50,688 nucleotides of DNA from Streptomyces sp. ADI95-17 (lineage in GTDB: Bacteria; Actinomycetota; Actinomycetes; Streptomycetales; Streptomycetaceae): the NCBI RefSeq assembly GCF_003846175.1, contig NZ_ML123049.1:766876-817563 (forward strand), written 5' to 3'. The notes under the pieces were generated by a model that was given only the letters and a program-made list of their open reading frames with translations, did not search any database and was not told the origin of the DNA. The translations under genes and the position numbers were made by a program. The first letter of the stretch is position 1, and every line of letters starts with the position of its first letter. Shown piece after piece: positions 41,433-49,418 of this stretch.

Positions 41433-42497
41433 TCACGGCACCCGAGCGGTCCATTCCTCCGTACCGAACTTCGTCCGCACCAGTTCCTCGGCCCGGGTCA
41501 TCTCCTGCGCCGTGACTTCGCCGGTGGTCAGCCCGTAGCGGTTGCGGAAGGAGGCGATCATGTTCTCGATCACCTGCTCCCGGGCGAGGCCGGTCTGGCG
41601 ACGGAGCGGGTCGACGCGCTTCTTGGCGCTCTTGGTGCCCTTGTCGGAGAGCTTCTCCTTGCTGATCCGCAGCACCTCCAGCATCTTGTCCGCGTCGATG
41701 TCGTACGACATCGTCACGTGATGCAGGACGGCCCCAGGGCCACCGTCGGCGCCGACGATCCGCTTCTGAGCGGCGCCGGCGATCTTCCCGGCATCGGTGG
41801 CGATGTCGTTGAGGGGCTGGTACCAGGCCTTGATGCCCATGTCGCCGAGGGCGCCCAGCACCCAGTCGTCGAGGTAGGCGTAGCTGTCGGCGAAGGAGAG
41901 GCCGGAGACCAGCGACTCCGGCACGGACAGGGAGTACGTGATGGTGCTCAGGGGCTCCACGAACATGGCCCCACCACCGGAAATGCGGCGTACCACGGAC
42001 ACTCCGTGCTTCGCCGCCCCTTCGGGATCCACCTCATTGCGCAGCGACTGGAAGCTGCCGATGATCACAGCGGGCGAGGCCCATTCCCAGACCCGCAACG
42101 TGGGCGCCCGCCGCCCGGCGGCCACCTCGGCGGTGAGGACCTCGTCCAGTGCCATGTGCAGTGCCGGGGCCTGTGGCTCCGTATGCACCAACTGCCAGTC
42201 GTAGTCGCTCCACTCGGTCGCACGGGCCAGCGCTCGCCGGACGGCGATGCCGACGCCCTCCGCGGTCAGCCCGAGCATGACGGTCGACTCCGGCAGCCCC
42301 GCCGTGATCCGCGCCGCCAGACCCGCGGTGTCCGTCGAGGACGGGGCACCCTCCAGGGCGCTGTTGATCGCGAGGATCGCCTCGTCGGGCTCCAGGAAGA
42401 AGTCCCCGGCGACGCGCACGTTGCGCAGTGCGCCTTGTTCGACATCCAGATCCACGACGACAAGCTTGCCGCCGGGCACCTTGTACTCGCCATGCAC
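41433..42497 (-). CDS. Lipoate-protein ligase family protein with N-terminal accessory domain
   Basis: 354 aa from GTG 42497 with GGAAGGGAACGAA upstream. The first 95 residues (MHGEYKVPGGKLVVVDLDVEQG, VAGDFFLEPDEAILAINSALEG) match the small lipoate-ligase accessory domain, usually a C-terminal part or a separate LplB. The ligase domain follows with VVRRISGGGAMF (residues 169-180) and the active-site Lys238 in DAGKIAGAAQKR. It would attach lipoate or octanoate to E2/GcvH proteins via an acyl-AMP. The domain order, accessory first, is the streptomycete form. It stands alone, convergent with the SpoIIE-type gene with a 19-base gap. Confidence 0.86.
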   Translation of the reverse strand: MHGEYKVPGGKLVVVDLDVEQGALRNVRVAGDFFLEPDEAILAINSALEGAPSSTDTAGLAARITAGLPESTVMLGLTAEGVGIAVRRALARATEWSDYDWQLVHTEPQAPALHMALDEVLTAEVAAGRRAPTLRVWEWASPAVIIGSFQSLRNEVDPEGAAKHGVSVVRRISGGGAMFVEPLSTITYSLSVPESLVSGLSFADSYAYLDDWVLGALGDMGIKAWYQPLNDIATDAGKIAGAAQKRIVGADGGPGAVLHHVTMSYDIDADKMLEVLRISKEKLSDKGTKSAKKRVDPLRRQTGLAREQVIENMIASFRNRYGLTTGEVTAQEMTRAEELVRTKFGTEEWTARVP

Positions 42498-42620
42498 GGC
42501 TTCGTTCCCTTCCAGTGCGCGGCTCGGACCCGGAGCCTGTCGCTCCGGCATGGGACGGACGCGCACATACCTCTCATCGCACCCTAATGCCCGCCTGTCA
42601 TGAGCGGCTACGCAGCCTCG

Positions 42621-42640
42621 ATGCCGGGCCGGCCCGGCAT
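42621..42640. terminator. Perfect 20-base palindrome after the P450 gene
   Basis: ATGCCGGGCC followed by its exact complement GGCCCGGCAT, 17 bases past the P450 stop on the minus strand. As RNA it folds into a tight hairpin, so a terminator is likely; as DNA it could also bind a protein. Confidence 0.55.
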
Positions 42641-42656
42641 GATCCAAACGAGAGGC

Positions 42657-43838
42657 CTAGGTGAAGAGCGGCAGCGACTCCGGACCGCGGACAAGTCGCG
42701 TGCGATGCCATGCCAGTTGGCCGGGCGGTACGGCGAGCCGGATCGCGGGAAACCGGTCCAGGACCGCCCGCAGGGCGATCTCGGCCTCGGCCTTGGCCAG
42801 GGGAGCGCCGACGCAGCGGTGGATGCCGTGGCCGAAGCCGAGATGGGCGGTGGTGTCCCGGTCCAGGTCGAGTCGGTCGGGTGACGGGAATTGTTCCGGG
42901 TCGCGGTTGGCGGCTCCGAGGCCGATCAGCACCGGGACGCCGGCGGGGATGTCGGTACCGCCGAGTGTGACGGCCTCCGTGGTGAACCGGAAGGTGGCCG
43001 TACTCACGGGGGAATCGAAGCGGAGCAGTTCGTCCAGCGCGGCCGGGATCTCGTCCGGGTTCTCCCGAAGGCGGTTCAGCCCGTCGGGGTGCCGGAGCAG
43101 CGCCAGGAGGGCGTTGGAGAGGAAGTGGGTGGTGGTCTCGTGTCCGGCGACGAGCAACAGCACGGCCAGAGAGACCAGTTCGTCCTCGCTCAGGCAGTCG
43201 TCGTCGCCGTCGCGAGCCGCGATGAGCCGGTCGAGGAGAGAGCCGCCGGGGTGCAGGCGCTTGGCGGCGATGAGGCCCGTCATGTAGTCGGCCATGGCAT
43301 GCGAGGCCGTATCGATGAAGTCGGGCCTCCCGGCCGAGAACAGCTCTCCGGACCAGCGCCGGACGTCGGGCCGGTCGTCCTCCGGTACTCCCAGCAGCTC
43401 GCAGATCACGATGACGGGCAGTGGAATCGCCAGGCCGGCCACGAAGTCGAAGCGCTCACCGACGGGCCACCGGTCCAGCAGCCCGTCGGTGACGCGGGTG
43501 ATGAACGGACGGAGCTCCGCGACGGCTCCTGTCGTGAACGCCTTGGTCACCAGCTTGCGCAGCCGGGTGTGCCGGGGAGGGTCGCTGGCCAGCATGGTGT
43601 GTGCCACCGCGGGGTGCAGACGACGTCGTGACCCCTTGTCCGCGAAGAAGGCGGCGGTGTCCTTCGAGAGCCGGGCGTCGCCGAGGGCTTCCCTGGCCTC
43701 CGCCTAGCCGGTGACGAGGTAGCCGGTGTGTCCACCGGAGCCGGTGGGGACGGCCTGCACCGGGCACTTGGACCGCATGACCGCATAGGCCGGGTACGGG
43801 TCCTGCAGGAAGCGGGGGTCCTGAGTCGGGTCGGTCAT
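42657..43838 (-). pseudogene. Cytochrome P450 gene interrupted by one in-frame TAG
   Basis: Reading from ATG 43838 (MTDPTQDPRFLQDPYPAYAV) the frame runs to YLVTG, then TAG at 43704-43706, then continues in the same frame as AEAREALGDARLSKDTAAFFADKG and on to the end at 42657. In related P450s the stop position is a Tyr or Arg (LVTGY-x-EAR-x-AL), so a single TAC/TAT to TAG change explains it. Everything else is intact: AGHETT of the I helix, ELLR of the ExxR motif, and FGHGIHRCVGAPLAKAEAEI with the haem Cys. A restart at ATG 43607 would lack about 78 residues and would not be functional. Sequencing error, recent inactivation or stop-codon read-through are the choices. No ferredoxin gene is adjacent. 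Confidence 0.85.
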
Positions 43839-43923
43839 GCCTTCAGGCTCCGACCGGTGCCGGGTGTTCGTCATCGGCGACACGCCGGACACGGTGTGCG
43901 TAGGCGCCGGCCACCGGGCCTCT

Positions 43924-45087
43924 TCAGACGGACGCTTGGCTTCCGTCGGTTCCCGTGCTGCCTCCCGGGGCGCCGGGCAGGGACGTGCGGACGGTGAGCC
44001 CGCCGCCCGGGTTGGCGGTGAGGGTCAGGTCCGCGTGGTGGGCGCGGACGATGCTGGCGACGATCGCCAGGCCGAGGCCGTGGCCGCGGCGGGTGGAGTC
44101 CTGTTCGGCCAGGCGCCCGCTGCCGCGCAGGAACGGCTCGGTGAGGCGGTCGACCGTGTCGTCCAGCCGCGGTCCGGTGTTGGTGACGGTCAGGAGGGCG
44201 CGGCCGGGCCGGGCAGGGTCGGGGCCGGTGGTCAGGGAGAGCGTGCCGCCGGTGGGCAGGTTGTGCCGTACGGCGTTGTGGAGCAGGTTCAGGGTCAGCT
44301 GGCGCAGCAGTACGCCGTTGCCGGTGACCGGGGCCGCACGGATGTCGGCGCAGAGCGTGATGTCCCGTGCCCCGGCTTCCTCGCGGACGGCCTCGACGGC
44401 TGCTCGGGCGGTGTCGGCGAGGTCCAGGTGCTCCATGGCGGGCGGGGTGTGTTCGAGGGCGGAGAGCCGCAGCAGGGCGTCGGTGATGTCGATGCCGCGC
44501 TGGTTGGTCTCGCGGAGCCGGGAGACGAGTCGGCGGTAGTCCTGGCCGTCGGGGTCGGCGACGGCCACGTCGAGCATGGTGCGGCTGACGGCGAGCGGTG
44601 TGCGCAGTTCGTGCGAGGCGTTGGCGGCGAAGCGCTGCTGGGCGTCGAAGGACCGCTGGAGGCGGCCGAGCATGTCGTCGAAGGTGTCGGAGAGCTCGGT
44701 GAACTCGTCGCGCGGACCGGTGAGCCCGATTCGGTGGTCCAGGGAGCCGTGGGCGGCCCGGCGGGCGGCCCGGGTGATGTCCTGAAGGGGGCGCAGGACG
44801 CGGCCCGCGATGAGCCAGCCGGCGCCGAGCCCGACCAGCGCCAGGAACAGCAGAGCGATGCCGGACGCCTTGGCCAGGGCCCGGAGGATGTCCGGGCGGG
44901 TGGCGATGGCCGCGGCCTGCGGGTTCACGTCCGCCAGCGGGTAGTACGGCACGAAGCGCATGGCCAGGTAGACCACGATCAGGCTGAGCGCCCCGGCGAC
45001 GACGACGAACAGGGCGTACGTGAGGGTGAGCTTCATCCGGGCGGTCAGCCGCCGCGGCCGACCGGACGGTGCAGGCCGGCGGTTCAC
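43924..45087 (-). CDS. Two-component sensor histidine kinase, CutS-like
   Basis: 387 aa. Two membrane helices (about residues 22-44 and 74-96) frame a short external loop of about 30 residues. A HAMP domain follows (VLRPLQDITRAARRAAHGSLDHRI), then the phosphoacceptor His159 in AANASHELRTPLAV, the N box LLHNAVRHN and the G box RRGHGLGLAIV. The start is a GTG sharing GTGA with the response regulator stop, so it is coupled to its partner. The small external loop suggests sensing at or in the membrane. Both sequence and size recall CutS of Streptomyces; a role in wall-stress control is suggested only by the VanY/VanJ-like genes across the promoter. Confidence 0.88.
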   Translation of the reverse strand: MNRRPAPSGRPRRLTARMKLTLTYALFVVVAGALSLIVVYLAMRFVPYYPLADVNPQAAAIATRPDILRALAKASGIALLFLALVGLGAGWLIAGRVLRPLQDITRAARRAAHGSLDHRIGLTGPRDEFTELSDTFDDMLGRLQRSFDAQQRFAANASHELRTPLAVSRTMLDVAVADPDGQDYRRLVSRLRETNQRGIDITDALLRLSALEHTPPAMEHLDLADTARAAVEAVREEAGARDITLCADIRAAPVTGNGVLLRQLTLNLLHNAVRHNLPTGGTLSLTTGPDPARPGRALLTVTNTGPRLDDTVDRLTEPFLRGSGRLAEQDSTRRGHGLGLAIVASIVRAHHADLTLTANPGGGLTVRTSLPGAPGGSTGTDGSQASV

Positions 45088-45761
45088 CGGTCGTCCCCGG
45101 CCGGCTCGCCGAGACGGTAGCCGACACCGGGCACGGTGTGGATGGCCGACGGTTCACCGAGGCGTTTGCGGAGCGTGGACATGGTGATGCGGACCGCGTT
45201 GGTGAACGGGTCGGCGTTCTCGTCCCAGGCCCGCTCCAGCAGCGTCTCCGCGCTGACGACACCGCCGCGCGCGGTCATCAGGACTTCCAGCACGGCGAAC
45301 TGTTTCCTGGTGAGCGCCACGTATCTCCCGTCGCGGAAGACCTCACGCCGGAACGGGTCCAGCCGGATTCCGGCGCACTCGATGACCGGAGGCGTGCTGT
45401 CCTTGGGGCGGCGGGCCAGCGAGCGCAGCCGTACGACCAGCTCCTTCAGGTCGAAGGGCTTCGTCAGATAGTCGTCGGCGCCGATCTCGAACCCCGCGAC
45501 CTTCTCGTCCAGGAGGCCCGCCGCGGTCAGCATGAGCACACGGCAGCCGAGCCGCCGCTCGACGATCGCCCGGCACACGTCGTCGCCGTGCGTGCCGGGG
45601 ATGTCGCGGTCGAGCACGACGACGTCGTACTCGTTCACATCGAGGCGTTCCAGGGCGGTGTCGCCGTCCCCGGCGATGTCGGAGGCGATGGCTTCGAGCC
45701 TCAGACCCGCCTGCACGGCCTCGGCGAGATACAGCTCGTCCTCGACAATCAGCACCCGCAT
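45084..45761 (-). CDS. OmpR-family response regulator, CutR-like
   Basis: 225 aa from ATG 45761 (GGAGAGG upstream). The receiver domain has the acidic pair in VEDE, phosphoacceptor Asp51 in VVVLDRDIPG, and the Lys of LTKPFDLKEL. The C-terminal winged helix (FRDGRYVALTRKQFAVLEVLMTARGGVVSAETLLERAW, then NAVRITMSTLRKRLGEPSAIHTVPGVGYRL) is OmpR/PhoB type. MRVLIVEDELYLAEAVQAGLR and DVVVLDRDIPGTHGDDVCR resemble CutR. First gene of the RR-kinase pair. It faces the VanY-like gene across a 214-base gap containing direct repeats, a good candidate for its own binding sites. Confidence 0.9.
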   Translation of the reverse strand: MRVLIVEDELYLAEAVQAGLRLEAIASDIAGDGDTALERLDVNEYDVVVLDRDIPGTHGDDVCRAIVERRLGCRVLMLTAAGLLDEKVAGFEIGADDYLTKPFDLKELVVRLRSLARRPKDSTPPVIECAGIRLDPFRREVFRDGRYVALTRKQFAVLEVLMTARGGVVSAETLLERAWDENADPFTNAVRITMSTLRKRLGEPSAIHTVPGVGYRLGEPAGDDR

Positions 45762-45820
45762 ACGGCCTCTCCTGCTCTGTGCCTCACCCGGCAGGTCGCC
45801 GGTCCGTCCGGCCGCCCCTG

Positions 45821-45901
45821 TTCGAGCGGTCCGGGATGACCGTCCCCATTTGAGCGGTCCGGGCATATCGAAAACGTATCGGGAAATCGAAACGGTCCGG
45901 C
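45821..45901. promoter_or_regulatory. Direct repeats in the RR/vanY-like divergent promoter region
   Basis: TTCGAGCGGTCCGGG (45821-45835) is repeated as TTTGAGCGGTCCGGG (45849-45863), 28 bases apart, with a partial third copy CGAAACGGTCCGG (45889-45901). ATCGAAAACG and ATCGAAACG at about 45867-45894 form another repeat pair. Tandem direct repeats are the normal binding pattern of OmpR-family regulators, so these are candidate sites for the adjacent response regulator. Confidence 0.5.
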
Positions 45902-45975
45902 AACACGGCCCACCGTTCACTGAGGGCATCGGTCCGCGGCACCCGCCGCGCTGTACGAGATGCCCGGAGGCCACC

Positions 45976-46620
45976 ATGCACGACAACCCCGCCGAGAGCC
46001 GGTCCGCCACGGCAGCGCGCCGCCTGCCCGGCCGGACAGCGGCAGGAGTGGGCGCGGTCCTGGTGGTGGCGTTGACGGCGGCATGGGGCCTGACGACCCG
46101 GAGCGAACCGGCCGCGCACGCCGACGCGACGGCGGGCCGGCCGCCGGGCGGCGGTGCGGCGACCGCCGAGGCCACCCCGGAGGGCGCCGACGAGAGCGGC
46201 ACCCCGGACGGCCGTCGGTTCACCCCCTTCGACACCCGGTACCCGGCCATCGCCCGGCTGGACAAACGATTGCTGAAGGCAGTGCAGCAGGCGGCCCGGG
46301 ACGCCCGCGACGACGGCATCGAATTCCGGGTCACCTCGGGATGGCGCAGCAAGGAACACCAGCAGCGCCTGCTGGACGAGGGCATCGAGAAGTACGGGAG
46401 CGCCGAGAAGGCGAGGCAGTTCGTGAACACGCCGCAGAAGTCGACGCACGTCTCCGGGAAGGCGGTCGACATCGGCCCCACCGATGCCGACGACTGGCTC
46501 ATCCGCAACGGCTCCGACTACGGCCTGTGCCAGGTCTACAACAACGAGATGTGGCACTTCGAGCTCCTGACCCGCCCCGGTGGTACCTGCCCGGCGCCCC
46601 TGAGCAACGCGGCCGGCTGA
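45976..46620 (+). CDS. VanY-like D-alanyl-D-alanine carboxypeptidase (M15 family)
   Basis: 214 aa from ATG 45976 with GGAGG upstream. One N-terminal membrane anchor or signal (about residues 17-40) is followed by a Pro/Gly-rich linker and the M15B domain: FRVTSGWRSKEHQQRLLDE, zinc ligands His158 and Asp165 in STHVSGKAVDIGP, catalytic Glu191 and ligand His194 in NEMWHFEL. It trims the terminal D-Ala from peptidoglycan stems outside the membrane. It is divergent from the CutRS-like pair and 53 bases upstream of a VanJ-like gene. In glycopeptide resistance VanY supports VanHAX, which is not present here. Confidence 0.86.
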   Translation: MHDNPAESRSATAARRLPGRTAAGVGAVLVVALTAAWGLTTRSEPAAHADATAGRPPGGGAATAEATPEGADESGTPDGRRFTPFDTRYPAIARLDKRLLKAVQQAARDARDDGIEFRVTSGWRSKEHQQRLLDEGIEKYGSAEKARQFVNTPQKSTHVSGKAVDIGPTDADDWLIRNGSDYGLCQVYNNEMWHFELLTRPGGTCPAPLSNAAG

Positions 46621-46673
46621 CCGGCACCGTGCTCAGCCCCCGTGAGTCCGAGCCCTCTTCCGAAGGACATGTC

Positions 46674-47861
46674 ATGGCCGATCTGCGCGAGGACCCCTAC
46701 CCGGATGTGTACATCGGAGGCGGATTCTCCGACCCTGCCTCCTCGCCCCCCGATCCTTTCCCGTCCGGTCCTCTCCCGTCCGCCCCTGACTCCTTCGACC
46801 CTGTCTCCTCCGATCCCTCTCCCGCCTGTCCTGCTTCGTCCGATTCCGTTCCTGTGGTGGGAGTACCGGCCCCGGGTGGACGGCCGCCCGGTCGGCTGGG
46901 CCGTCTGTCCGGCCCGATCAGCCGGTTCGGCAGATTCGGCCAGGGGTGGGGCCGGGACCGGATCCTGAGCGCCGTCGCCGTGGTGACCGGGCTGGTGATG
47001 GTCTGTCACTCGCTCGTGCCCAACTCGCCGGGCAACCTCGGCAGCCTGCTCGAAACCGTGCTGCCCTGGACCGGCCTGGCCGTACCCGCGCTGCTCCTGG
47101 CCGCACTGTTGCGCAGGTCGGTGCCGGCCGTCGTCGCCACCCTGCTGCTCGGCGCCGTCTGGTCCGCCATGTTCGCGTCCCTGTACGTCGGCGGACGGAG
47201 CGATACCGAGCCGAACCTGACCGTGGTCACCCACAACGTCAACGCCGCCAACTCCGACCCCGCCGCCACCGCCCGTACGCTGCTGGCCGCCGACCCCGAC
47301 CTCGTGGCCCTGGAAGAAGTGACCGACGAGGCCCTGCCCGCCTACCGGAAGGTGCTGGACCGTCGGCTCACCCACCGCGTGCACATCGGGACCGTCGCCC
47401 TGTGGAGCCGCTACCCCATCACCGAGTCCCGGCGCGTCACCATCGATCCCGGCTGGAGCCGCTCGCTGCGCGCCCAGGTCCGGGGGCCGAACGGTCCCCT
47501 CGCCGTATACGTGGTCCATCTGCCCTCGGTCCGGGTCGGCGCGTCCGGCTTCGCCGTCGCGCGCCGCGACGAGACGCTCGCCGCTCTCGACCGGGCGGTC
47601 GACCAGGAGCGGCAGAAGAAGGTCCTCCTGCTGGGCGACCTCAACGGAGCCACCACCGACCGCGCCCTCGCGCCGCTGACGTCCCGGCTGACGTCGGTCG
47701 CGGACGAGACCGGGACCGGCTTCGGATTCAGCTGGCCCGCGGCCTTCCCGATCGCCCGGATCGACCACATCCTCACCCGGGGCGTCACCCCCACCGATGC
47801 CTGGACCCTCCCCGCCACCGCCAGCGACCACCGGCCGATCGCCGCCGACCTCAAGGCATAG
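46674..47861 (+). CDS. VanJ-like membrane protein of the endonuclease/exonuclease/phosphatase family
   Basis: 395 aa from ATG 46674 (AAGGACAT upstream). Residues 1-90 are a disordered Pro/Ser/Asp-rich cytoplasmic arm with PDPFPSGPLPSAPDSFDP-like sequence. Three membrane helices follow (about 97-114, 130-147, 150-172), placing the EEP catalytic domain outside: THNVN, Glu214 in LEEVT, VYVVHLPSVRVG, LLLGDLNG, ARIDHIL and the final SDHRPI. The layout and segments such as VPNSPGNLGSLLETVLPW match Streptomyces VanJ, which gives teicoplanin resistance and probably acts on undecaprenyl-linked phosphates. The long N-terminal arm is unusual. It is co-oriented with the VanY-like gene. Confidence 0.82.
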   Translation: MADLREDPYPDVYIGGGFSDPASSPPDPFPSGPLPSAPDSFDPVSSDPSPACPASSDSVPVVGVPAPGGRPPGRLGRLSGPISRFGRFGQGWGRDRILSAVAVVTGLVMVCHSLVPNSPGNLGSLLETVLPWTGLAVPALLLAALLRRSVPAVVATLLLGAVWSAMFASLYVGGRSDTEPNLTVVTHNVNAANSDPAATARTLLAADPDLVALEEVTDEALPAYRKVLDRRLTHRVHIGTVALWSRYPITESRRVTIDPGWSRSLRAQVRGPNGPLAVYVVHLPSVRVGASGFAVARRDETLAALDRAVDQERQKKVLLLGDLNGATTDRALAPLTSRLTSVADETGTGFGFSWPAAFPIARIDHILTRGVTPTDAWTLPATASDHRPIAADLKA

Positions 47862-47975
47862 GCGGTCCGCCGCAGTCCACCGCCCCTGGGCGTAGACCCC
47901 GCCGGACCCCGTGTGCCGGCCGCTTCGGGCACACTTGGCCGCGACCGTTCGGCCGGACGTGACGGGGTGGGGATC

Positions 47976-49010
47976 GTGGACGGACAGCAATCGGCGTCAC
48001 GGGCGGCGCGCGCACCGGGACCGGACGGACCGTGCGAAGCGACGCTGCTGCGGACATTGCCGGAGGTCCTCCCCGCAGGCCTGGTCGCGATCTCTCCCGA
48101 CGCACGGTTCGGCCTGTCCGGCGGGGGATCGGGTCCGGCACGGCTGTGGGACCTCACCACCGGCACCCTCCTGCGGGAGTTGGGAGTCGACGGCGCGGGC
48201 TGCTCGGGCCTCTGGACCGATGGGCGGAAAGTGGTGGCGAGCGGCGGCGGCAAGATCCTCCGAGCCACCATGACGGGCTGGGTGAGCCGGTTCGACACCC
48301 GTAACCCGCAGAACCTGCACCCCTTGAGCAGGGGCCCGCACCACGATCGGAGCACCGGCGCGAGCAGCGACCGGGGAGCGGTCGTCGTCGGCGCCGACGG
48401 CCGATTCGCGCTGGGCATCTGCATGGACCGTGCCCTGCGGATGTGGGACCTCACCGACGGAGCATGCGTACGGACATTGCGGGGGCACGCGGTCTGGCCG
48501 AACGCGGTGTGGCTCGCCCCGGATGCGCGGCGGGCCGTGTCGGCCGGGGCGGACGGGGAGATCCGGGTCTGGGACCTGGACGGCGGCACGTGTGCCGTCT
48601 TCCCGCACCCGGACTCGTGGGTGGACTCCGTGTGCCTGAGCGCGGACGGCCGTCGCGTGCTCGTGGGCGGCGACCACCGGGGTCACACGCTGTGGCTGAT
48701 CGACGCCGTCACGGGCGAGTTCGTCCGGGGTTTCGAGGACGTACGGGATCCCGCGTCGCTGGAGGACCCGGAGGACCGGTCCGGCGAGGTCCTGGCGGTC
48801 CGGCTGACCTCGGACGGGCGGTTCGCCGTCTCGGGCGAGGACGACGGCCGCATCCGGATCCGGGAGACGTCGACGGGGCGTTGTGTACGGACCCTGGACG
48901 GTCACACCGAGGACGCCCGGGGCATCGCGCTGACCCCCGACGACCGGTTCCTCCTGTCGGGGAGCTCGGACGGCACCCTGCGCCTGTGGCAGCTCGGCTG
49001 GGGGCCCTGA
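47976..49010 (+). CDS. WD40 repeat protein
   Basis: 344 aa beta-propeller. Repeats of about 42 residues end in 'ARLWDLTTGTLLREL', 'LRMWDLTDGACVRTLRGH', 'IRVWDLDGGTCAVF', 'HTLWLIDAVTGEFVRGF', 'IRIRETSTGRCVRTLDGH' and 'LRLWQLGWGP', each preceded by 'AVSPDGR.AVSGG'. This makes six or seven blades, the last closing at the C-terminus. No kinase or other domain is fused, unlike many streptomycete WD40 proteins. GTG 47976 is preceded by GGGGTGGGG; other in-frame starts upstream (47967, 47913) add 3 or 21 residues. Probably a protein-interaction scaffold; partner unknown. Confidence 0.85.
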   Translation: MDGQQSASRAARAPGPDGPCEATLLRTLPEVLPAGLVAISPDARFGLSGGGSGPARLWDLTTGTLLRELGVDGAGCSGLWTDGRKVVASGGGKILRATMTGWVSRFDTRNPQNLHPLSRGPHHDRSTGASSDRGAVVVGADGRFALGICMDRALRMWDLTDGACVRTLRGHAVWPNAVWLAPDARRAVSAGADGEIRVWDLDGGTCAVFPHPDSWVDSVCLSADGRRVLVGGDHRGHTLWLIDAVTGEFVRGFEDVRDPASLEDPEDRSGEVLAVRLTSDGRFAVSGEDDGRIRIRETSTGRCVRTLDGHTEDARGIALTPDDRFLLSGSSDGTLRLWQLGWGP

Positions 49011-49100
49011 CCGCTGAACAGCGCTCACCGGAACGGGTTCGCAGGCTTACGTGGTCCGGGGAGGCGTGCGGGTCCGAAGGCGCACGGGCCCCGGCGGAGC

Positions 49101-49148
49101 CCGGAGCCCGATCCGCACTCGGGAGAGGGAGCGCGGATCGGGCTCCGG
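49101..49148. terminator. Bidirectional terminator between the WD40 and tatA genes
   Basis: Perfect 16-base stem CCGGAGCCCGATCCGC (49101-49116) and GCGGATCGGGCTCCGG (49133-49148), 16-base loop. It ends 12 bases before the tatA stop codon. Confidence 0.8.
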
Positions 49149-49160
49149 TCGGGCTGCGTC

Positions 49161-49418
49161 CTATGCGCGGCCCTGGGGCTGCTGCCCCGCGTCCGGCCTC
49201 GGGTCCACGGCGTCCTGCCGGCCGACGGTCTCGCCGCGGACGACCCGGGGCGCCCCCGCCTCACCCTCGTTCTCCTTCGTCTCCTTCATCGCCTTCGCCT
49301 CGGCCTTGAGGATGCGGGCCGACTTCCCGGCGGAACGGGCCAGATCGGGGAGGCGCTTGGCACCCAGGAGAACTATCACCACGATCAGAAGGATCGCGAT
49401 CTCGCTGATCCCGAACAT
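49161..49418 (-). CDS. tatA: Twin-arginine translocase subunit TatA/TatE-like
   Basis: 85 aa. One membrane helix (MFGISEIAILLIVVIVLLGAKRLPDLARSAGKSARILKAEAKA) with the F-G motif at the start, the L-L-G-A-K-R-L-P hinge and an amphipathic helix, as in TatA. A charged tail follows. TatA forms the translocation pore of the Tat pathway with TatBC encoded elsewhere. The start ATG shares its A with the TGA of the Spo0M-like gene, so the two are translationally coupled. It may be a TatA paralogue rather than the main copy beside tatC. Confidence 0.86.
   Translation of the reverse strand: MFGISEIAILLIVVIVLLGAKRLPDLARSAGKSARILKAEAKAMKETKENEGEAGAPRVVRGETVGRQDAVDPRPDAGQQPQGRA

Noticed and set aside
43546..43786. 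Frameshift in the P450 gene
   Set aside because: The segments on both sides of the stop are in the same reading frame, so a single stop codon explains the break.
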